This document shows positions 23,088 through 27,502 of a stretch of 27,502 bases of DNA, in pieces; within the stretch, counting starts at the first letter, position 1, and the number at the start of each line of letters is the position of its first letter. The stretch covers positions 1-27,502 of the forward strand of contig NZ_DXUU01000040.1 in assembly GCF_019417665.1 (NCBI RefSeq). The letters are read 5' to 3'. Under the pieces are notes generated by a model, which made no database searches, was not told the DNA's origin, and was given only the letters and a program-made list of their open reading frames with translations. The position numbers and the translations under genes were made by a program. This DNA comes from Ruminococcus sp. (GTDB lineage: Bacteria; Bacillota; Clostridia; Oscillospirales; Ruminococcaceae).

Positions 23088-23121
23088 ATTATAGCATAGA
23101 AATTCTTAACAAGTCTTTAAC
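23088..23121 (-). promoter_or_regulatory. Promoter and candidate operator of the ABC transporter operon
   Basis: On the minus strand a TATAAT (23093-23088) with extended TGC has no good -35. In the -35 region are two direct repeats, GTTAAA (23121-23116) and GTTAAG (23110-23105), 11 bp apart. OmpR-type regulators bind repeats of this spacing (CiaR uses a similar TTAAG pair). This fits an activator-dependent promoter controlled by the regulator encoded in the same operon. Confidence 0.6.
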
Positions 23122-23172
23122 TTTTGGGAATTTCAAAAAACTTGAACCGTCCTCGTATTGAGAATCAGAATG

Positions 23173-23198
23173 GCTTGCTTGGAACAATCCAGGCAAGC
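23173..23198. repeat. Intergenic hairpin after the tocopherol-cyclase-like gene
   Basis: GCTTGC (23173-23178) and GCAAGC (23193-23198), with an inner TGGA/TCCA, form a stem. On the minus strand no T-run follows, so it is a weak terminator at best; on the plus strand TTTATC follows. Confidence 0.4.
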
Positions 23199-23203
23199 TT
23201 TAT

Positions 23204-24049
23204 CTATTTATATTCAAACTCAAAGCTCGCCCTGTTACTAATAAAATCAAACAAAACTTTTCCTTTATAAGAAAACTGATAGTACGCCTTGCAGGAGGCG
23301 CTTTCATGGATAGTTCGATTCATCAAGCCATGACTTGGCGCAGCAAGTGGCTGGGAATTTTTCTGGAGCAGTCTTGCCGTCAGCTGATAATCACCTTGTT
23401 TTACAGTAATGGAATCCTTACCCATATGCTTTACTTTCGCCCCCAGATAAGTGGCAATGCGATGCTCTTTTCCATTTATCAGAATAACACCGATAATTCC
23501 TGTAAAGTGAAATCCGGACATTGGAATATCTGCAACGGACAGCATCAAGGAGCCATTTTGGAAGAAGCACTGTGTCCAAATATACTTTGCTGGAAAAGAT
23601 ATTCCGCAGTCGCCCTCAATGTATCCAATTCCGTTTTTGAAAACAAAATGCTGTCCATTGACAGTAATTTGTCCGTCAATTCGATGCCGCATACTGTAAA
23701 CGCTGTGCCTGCACTGCATGAATGGAACGAATTTAAAAGGTCCCATAATGTCATACTGAATTGGCGAAAGATCATGAAAATGCAGCGTTCCGTTTGCAGA
23801 GAGATGATTATTTTTAATCTGTAATCTGATGCCCTTTTCAGAGAAAATATTTTCATCGATTTTTATCACCAATGGATTCACCCGATATTGTAAAAATTGA
23901 AATGGGATATTGAAAGCTGCATCATCCGTAATAACCTGCAATGATGCAGTTTTTTCATGATTACTTTGGTGAAATGCCGGGATAAATGCAATGGTTTTGT
24001 TTTCATTACTGCATTTCAAATACCAACCTTTGAAATAGTCTTTTTTCAT
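23204..24049 (-). CDS. Tocopherol cyclase family-like protein
   Basis: A 281-residue protein starting MKKDYFKGWYLKCSNENKTI. The opening YFKGWYLK and the central GYIEGDCGISFPAKYIWTQC match the bacterial group annotated as tocopherol cyclase family, where the second motif usually reads EGDWG and is followed by SFP and W-Q. Here the Trp is replaced by Cys. These bacterial proteins have no proven cyclase activity, and this organism has no visible tocopherol pathway, so the role is unknown. There is no signal peptide. ATG 24049 has GGAGG at 8 nt; the TTG at 24064 overlaps that site and was rejected. It diverges from yyaL across 91 bp. Confidence 0.72.
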   Translation of the reverse strand: MKKDYFKGWYLKCSNENKTIAFIPAFHQSNHEKTASLQVITDDAAFNIPFQFLQYRVNPLVIKIDENIFSEKGIRLQIKNNHLSANGTLHFHDLSPIQYDIMGPFKFVPFMQCRHSVYSMRHRIDGQITVNGQHFVFKNGIGYIEGDCGISFPAKYIWTQCFFQNGSLMLSVADIPMSGFHFTGIIGVILINGKEHRIATYLGAKVKHMGKDSITVKQGDYQLTARLLQKNSQPLAAPSHGLMNRTIHESASCKAYYQFSYKGKVLFDFISNRASFEFEYK

Positions 24050-24064
24050 ATTCATTTCCTCCAA

Positions 24065-24140
24065 AATAAGTATACTTTTAGTATGGTCTGATAAAAAAAG
24101 GATATACTAACAAAAACGTATTTCATCGGAGGAGATTTCA
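24065..24140. promoter_or_regulatory. Divergent control region with AGTAT repeats
   Basis: TATACT -10-like boxes face both ways, at 24074-24069 (minus) and 24103-24108 (plus). Neither has a convincing -35. AGTAT occurs at 24069 and 24080, 11 bp apart, and an inverted ATACT lies at 24104. The arrangement suggests a shared regulator for the two divergent genes. Confidence 0.45.
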
Positions 24141-26093
24141 ATGAGCAATCGATTAAAAAGTGCAGCAAGTCCATATTTATTACAGCATGCAGAGAATCCA
24201 GTCAACTGGTATCCGTGGTGTGAGGAAGCATTTGACAAGGCGAAATTAGAGGATAAGCCGATTTTTCTGAGCATCGGCTACAGTACCTGTCACTGGTGTC
24301 ATGTTATGGCACATGAGAGCTTTGAGGATAAAAAAACGGCAGAAATTCTGAATCAATATTTTGTTTCTATTAAGGTTGACCGTGAAGAGCGTCCCGATAT
24401 TGACAGCGTGTATATGTCGGTGTGTCAGGCATTCACAGGCAGTGGCGGTTGGCCTATGAGCATTTTCATGACATGGGATAAAAAGCCATTTTTTGCAGGC
24501 ACATATTTTCCGCCGAAGTCGCATTATGGAATGCCCGGATTTCCTGATTTGCTTACTGCAATTGCGAACCAGTGGAACAATAACCGCAGAGAACTTTTGC
24601 AGTCTGCCGAACAAATCATTGCACACCTGAAAAGTGCAGAATCAGGTAATAAAAATATAAACGATGAAAAATTGATTGAGCAGGCAATGAAAATATTTTC
24701 AGACAGTTTTGATAAGATGAATGGCGGATTTGGTTCAGCACCCAAATTTCCAACACCGCATAATCTGCTGTTTCTGATGTTGTATGCAAAGCAGAAGCAG
24801 GATTCTGACGCTTTGAAAATGGCAGAGAAAACGCTTCTGCAAATGCGGAAAGGCGGCATTTTCGATCATATCGGCTATGGATTTTCGAGGTACTCCACGG
24901 ACAAATATTTTCTTGCACCGCATTTTGAAAAAATGCTCTATGACAATGCACTTCTGATAATTGCTTATTCAGCAGCTTATTATCTTACAAACAACAAGAT
25001 CTACCTTGATACGGCAGAAAAAACGATGGAATATATTCTTCGTGAAATGACCTCTGCTGACGGGGGATTTTACAGTGCGCAGGATGCCGACAGTGAATGT
25101 GTGGAGGGGAAATATTATACCTTTACACTGGATGAAATCGTTAATGTGTTGGGAGAAGAAAAAGGCAAGCGATTTGCAGAATCTTTCGATATTACAGCAA
25201 ACGGTAATTTTGAGGGAGTGAACATTCCGAATTTGCTGAAAAGCAATGATCTGACACTAGATTTCGGTGATGAATTGAAGAAACTGTATGACTATCGGAA
25301 AAATCGTACAAAACTGCATCTTGACGATAAAATTCTTCTTTCGTGGAACTCCATGATGATTGCAGCATTGTCTATGCTTTACAGAGTTTCACGCAATGAA
25401 AAATATTTGAACACTGCTGTCAATGTACAAAAGTTTATTGAAGAAAATATGTGTGACAATGTACAGCTTTTCACAAGCTGGAGAAATGGAACACATTCAG
25501 ATATTGTTTTTCTGGACGATTACGCATTCTATGTCACTGCACTTATCGAGCTGTACAATTCTACTTTGAACAGCAATTATCTTGAAAAGGCAGAGTTATT
25601 CTGTGACGAAACGGTAAATCGTTTTTTCGACCATGAAAACGGTGGATTTTATCTTTCAGAATCACATCATACAGAATTATTTCTGAATCCGAAAGAAATT
25701 TATGACGGAGCAATTCCAAGCGGAAATTCTGTCATGGCATACAACTTTGTTCGTCTGTTTCAGTTGACGGAAAATGAAAAGTACAGGAAACTTACTGAAA
25801 AACAGTTTGGATTTTTATCTGCACAGGCGCAGGATTATCCGGCCGGGCATAGTGTGTTTCTGCTGGCAAAAATGATGTACGAAAATCCACCAGAGCATAT
25901 TTCTGTTGCTTTGAAGAATGCTTCGGATTCAGAAGAAATAAAGAGAAATACTCCATTCCTTGCAAATATATCGGTGACACAGAACAGCAAAGAATATCCA
26001 CTTTTGAATGATGAAACGACATATTATGTGTGTAAAAATCATTCTTGTCTGCCACCTGAAAATGAGTGTGTTTTTACAAAAACTGATTTATAA
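24141..26093 (+). CDS. yyaL: YyaL-type thioredoxin-domain protein (DUF255)
   Basis: A 650-residue protein of the YyaL/SPATA20 family. The N-terminal thioredoxin-like domain (1 to about 165) has SPYLLQHAENPVNWYPW, the motif STCHWCH (Cys50 and Cys53) and GGWPMSIFM. The rest is an alpha/alpha toroid like those of glucosamine epimerases, with GGIFDHIGYGFSRYSTD and HFEKMLYDNALL. Near the C-terminus CKNHSCLPP is typical of the family. Length is normal, so the gene looks intact. The biochemical role of the family is not established. ATG 24141 has GGAGGAG at 6 nt. Codon use is more AT-rich than in the left half of the window. Confidence 0.95.
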   Translation: MSNRLKSAASPYLLQHAENPVNWYPWCEEAFDKAKLEDKPIFLSIGYSTCHWCHVMAHESFEDKKTAEILNQYFVSIKVDREERPDIDSVYMSVCQAFTGSGGWPMSIFMTWDKKPFFAGTYFPPKSHYGMPGFPDLLTAIANQWNNNRRELLQSAEQIIAHLKSAESGNKNINDEKLIEQAMKIFSDSFDKMNGGFGSAPKFPTPHNLLFLMLYAKQKQDSDALKMAEKTLLQMRKGGIFDHIGYGFSRYSTDKYFLAPHFEKMLYDNALLIIAYSAAYYLTNNKIYLDTAEKTMEYILREMTSADGGFYSAQDADSECVEGKYYTFTLDEIVNVLGEEKGKRFAESFDITANGNFEGVNIPNLLKSNDLTLDFGDELKKLYDYRKNRTKLHLDDKILLSWNSMMIAALSMLYRVSRNEKYLNTAVNVQKFIEENMCDNVQLFTSWRNGTHSDIVFLDDYAFYVTALIELYNSTLNSNYLEKAELFCDETVNRFFDHENGGFYLSESHHTELFLNPKEIYDGAIPSGNSVMAYNFVRLFQLTENEKYRKLTEKQFGFLSAQAQDYPAGHSVFLLAKMMYENPPEHISVALKNASDSEEIKRNTPFLANISVTQNSKEYPLLNDETTYYVCKNHSCLPPENECVFTKTDL

Positions 26094-26101
26094 AGAAAAA
26101 G

Positions 26102-26136
26102 CTACAGTGATGAAAAATCATTGTAGTTTTTTATTT
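26102..26136 (+). terminator. Terminator of yyaL
   Basis: CTACAGTGAT (26102-26111) pairs with ATCATTGTAG (26117-26126), with one G-U pair, then a run of T. Confidence 0.85.
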
Positions 26137-26143
26137 TACCCCA

Positions 26144-26187
26144 CAAAAAAGAAACAGCCACAGTGACTTTCCTTTTCACTGTGGCTG
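26144..26187 (-). terminator. Terminator of the DUF4097 gene remnant
   Basis: On the minus strand CAGCCACAGTGA and TCACTGTGGCTG form a perfect 12-bp stem with a 9-nt loop, followed by TTTCTTTTTT. It starts 7 bp after the stop. Confidence 0.9.
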
Positions 26188-26193
26188 CTGTTG

Positions 26194-26700
26194 TCATTCG
26201 TTTACAAACTCAATATTAACATCACCGTTATTGCCGGACACCTTTAGTGTTTTTTCGCCGTCATCTTTATTGTCCGGCAAATTGCTTTCACCTTTTTTTA
26301 TTTCGGATTGAATAGAAAAATCATCGTAACTTCCTACAACCGTACCGGAAATATCTCCATTTTTAACGTTCAGGGTCAGATTTTCTCCTACCTCTAAGTT
26401 TCCAAAAGCAATATTTCCTCCATTGGAAGAAATATTTATACTTCCGGTTACAGCTAATGCAGATAGTGTGATATCTTCATTTGTTGTGAACAGTGCAAGA
26501 TCTTCTAAAAGTGCATTCGGTATCTGCAACGATATTTTCCGATCTTCAGCAGAGGGTTTTACCCCAATGTAATCCGTCCACTCTTTATCACTTGCACTGA
26601 CCATAGTCAGCACATTTTCATCAGAAACAGAAATATCGTAATACTCTTTGCTGTTTTCATAATATTGAATATGGACTTGTTCGTCCTCAGACAATGACAC
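26194..26700 (-). pseudogene. DUF4097 protein, 5'-truncated
   Basis: A 168-residue frame matching the repeating beta-helix part of DUF4097 (putative adhesin) proteins, with alternating segments such as LTLSALAVTGSINISSNGGN and LTLNVKNGDISGTVVGS. Full-length members have an N-terminal membrane or signal segment; here there is none. The first possible start is GTG 26700, with no ribosome binding site, and an in-frame TAA lies a few codons upstream. Similarity runs almost to the start (HIQYYENSKEYYD), so the N-terminal part has been lost. Its end meets the truncated MerR gene on the other strand. The rest of the frame is intact and the terminator is kept, which suggests a recent event. Confidence 0.65.
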
Positions 26701-27311
26701 TTCAATTTATGGATTTACCATTACAGGAGATAAAAAAGGTTTTGGAATATGATGATCTCGAAAAAATTGTGGATTTTTTAGTACAGGCAGAAAAAAAGGC
26801 AGATGAAAAAATTGCAGCATTGCAATACAGCAAATCAAAAATTCAATTGGCAAAGGCAGACTATGAAAGAAAATTGCAGGGGCAGCAAAAGTTCAATGGT
26901 ACCTTTCTCAAGGATTGTCCGGAACGTGTTATTTTGCTGTCAGATACTTTAGAAGTACCGACGCTTGATAACCTTTGGAATTATCTCAGCCACTTCTATG
27001 ATAAAGTTACTCCTGCCCTAAAAGAGCAGTTCTTCTTTGAGGATTTAGCCGGTATCTATACCGAAAATGGAGTATCAAAGCTTTTTGCCGTCTGCATTCG
27101 TTATGTGGAGATAAATGGATTAAAGACATTGCCAAAAGGAAAATATTTATGCGCTAACTGCACTGAAGAAAACCGGGAACAAGTATTAAGCAAGTTAATG
27201 TGTATGGCTCGAACAAAATATGGTGTTGAACCAACATTTACAGTACAGTTAATCGTCGTATCAGGCATCTTGCACTGGAATTATGAAGTACAAGTCTATA
27301 TTGAAAGCTAA
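26694..27311 (+). pseudogene. MerR-type regulator, lacks DNA-binding domain
   Basis: A 205-residue frame holding the middle and C-terminal parts of a MerR-family regulator. FMDLPLQEIKKVLE (5-18) matches the end of the MerR DNA-binding domain. Residues about 25-63 form the usual coiled-coil helix, and about 75-205 a GyrI-like effector-binding domain (FFFEDLAGIYTENGVSKLFA, LPKGKYLCANC, IVVSGILHWNYEVQVYI). About 45-50 N-terminal residues, the winged helix, are missing. ATG 26694 has no ribosome binding site and overlaps the DUF4097 frame. It cannot act as a normal MerR regulator. Truncation at the same point as the opposite gene points to a deletion or rearrangement junction. Confidence 0.68.
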
Positions 27312-27502
27312 AACATCAAAAGCAGGAGTATTGTTACTTCGCCCCCACTATTTTATATTGTCTCTTAGCGGATATTTGAAATTAAGAAAGAAATGGAACA
27401 ACGATACATACCATCCCCTGCCCCAAAAGAATATCGGTGCATTTATCCCTTAGAGCCTGTTCAGCATCTTTTCGCACGCATCTTGCTTGCATCTTTTCTG
27501 GG
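27312..27502. other. Right edge, no assigned gene
   Basis: No terminator is evident after the MerR remnant. A minus-strand frame (27382-27502, about 40 residues ending CIVVPFLS) is open to the window edge and could be the end of a gene, but it matches no family I know. GCATCTT occurs three times at about 27465-27495. Confidence 0.3.

Overview
The window reads as chromosomal DNA from a Ruminococcus-like member of the Firmicutes (Oscillospirales). Four things point there: a truncated secreted protein with a very long Thr-rich linker and a C-terminal dockerin; consensus TTGACA/TATAAT-type promoters with 16-17 bp spacers; a conserved Firmicutes run of protease, scpA, scpB, DUF2953, ytfJ, D,D-carboxypeptidase and rluB; and a zinc-type bL28. 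The species cannot be fixed from the sequence alone.

Layout. Positions 1-876 hold the 3' part of a Thr-rich dockerin protein. Positions 1106-2514 hold a consensus promoter, a roughly 115-nt structured leader with a possible leader peptide and attenuator, and an aspartate:alanine-exchanger-type (YidE/YbjL duplication) transporter. From 8723 down to 2606 on the minus strand lies a tight eight-gene operon: site-2 protease, scpA, scpB, DUF2953, ytfJ, D,D-carboxypeptidase, rluB, metA. Rightward genes follow for bL28 (rpmB) and an SseB-family protein. A PIN-like protein, a four-tRNA operon (Val, Asp, Gly, Cys), a Ser/Glu-linker lipoprotein, a GNAT acetyltransferase and a two-tRNA operon (Thr, Gly) are all on the minus strand. 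A membrane protein that resembles a signal peptidase without its catalytic residues (14324-15643) is preceded by two near-duplicate promoters. An ABC-F ATPase follows on the minus strand.

The right end looks more accessory. Positions 23044 to 17966 hold a minus-strand FtsX-type permease, ATPase, OmpR-type response regulator and histidine kinase. The 11-bp-spaced repeats upstream of the permease are a plausible site for that regulator. Next come a tocopherol-cyclase-family protein and a divergent YyaL/DUF255 thioredoxin-domain protein, in visibly more AT-rich DNA. Last are two genes that lack their 5' ends, a DUF4097 protein (minus) and a MerR-type regulator (plus). They meet head to head at about 26690-26710, which looks like a deletion or rearrangement junction.

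Most genes are ordinary housekeeping genes. The most interesting signals are the transporter leader, the inactive signal-peptidase-like protein with its duplicated promoter, the candidate operator of the kinase/transporter cassette, and the double-truncation junction. I did not see a CRISPR array, a prophage, an intact insertion sequence or an obvious new defence system.
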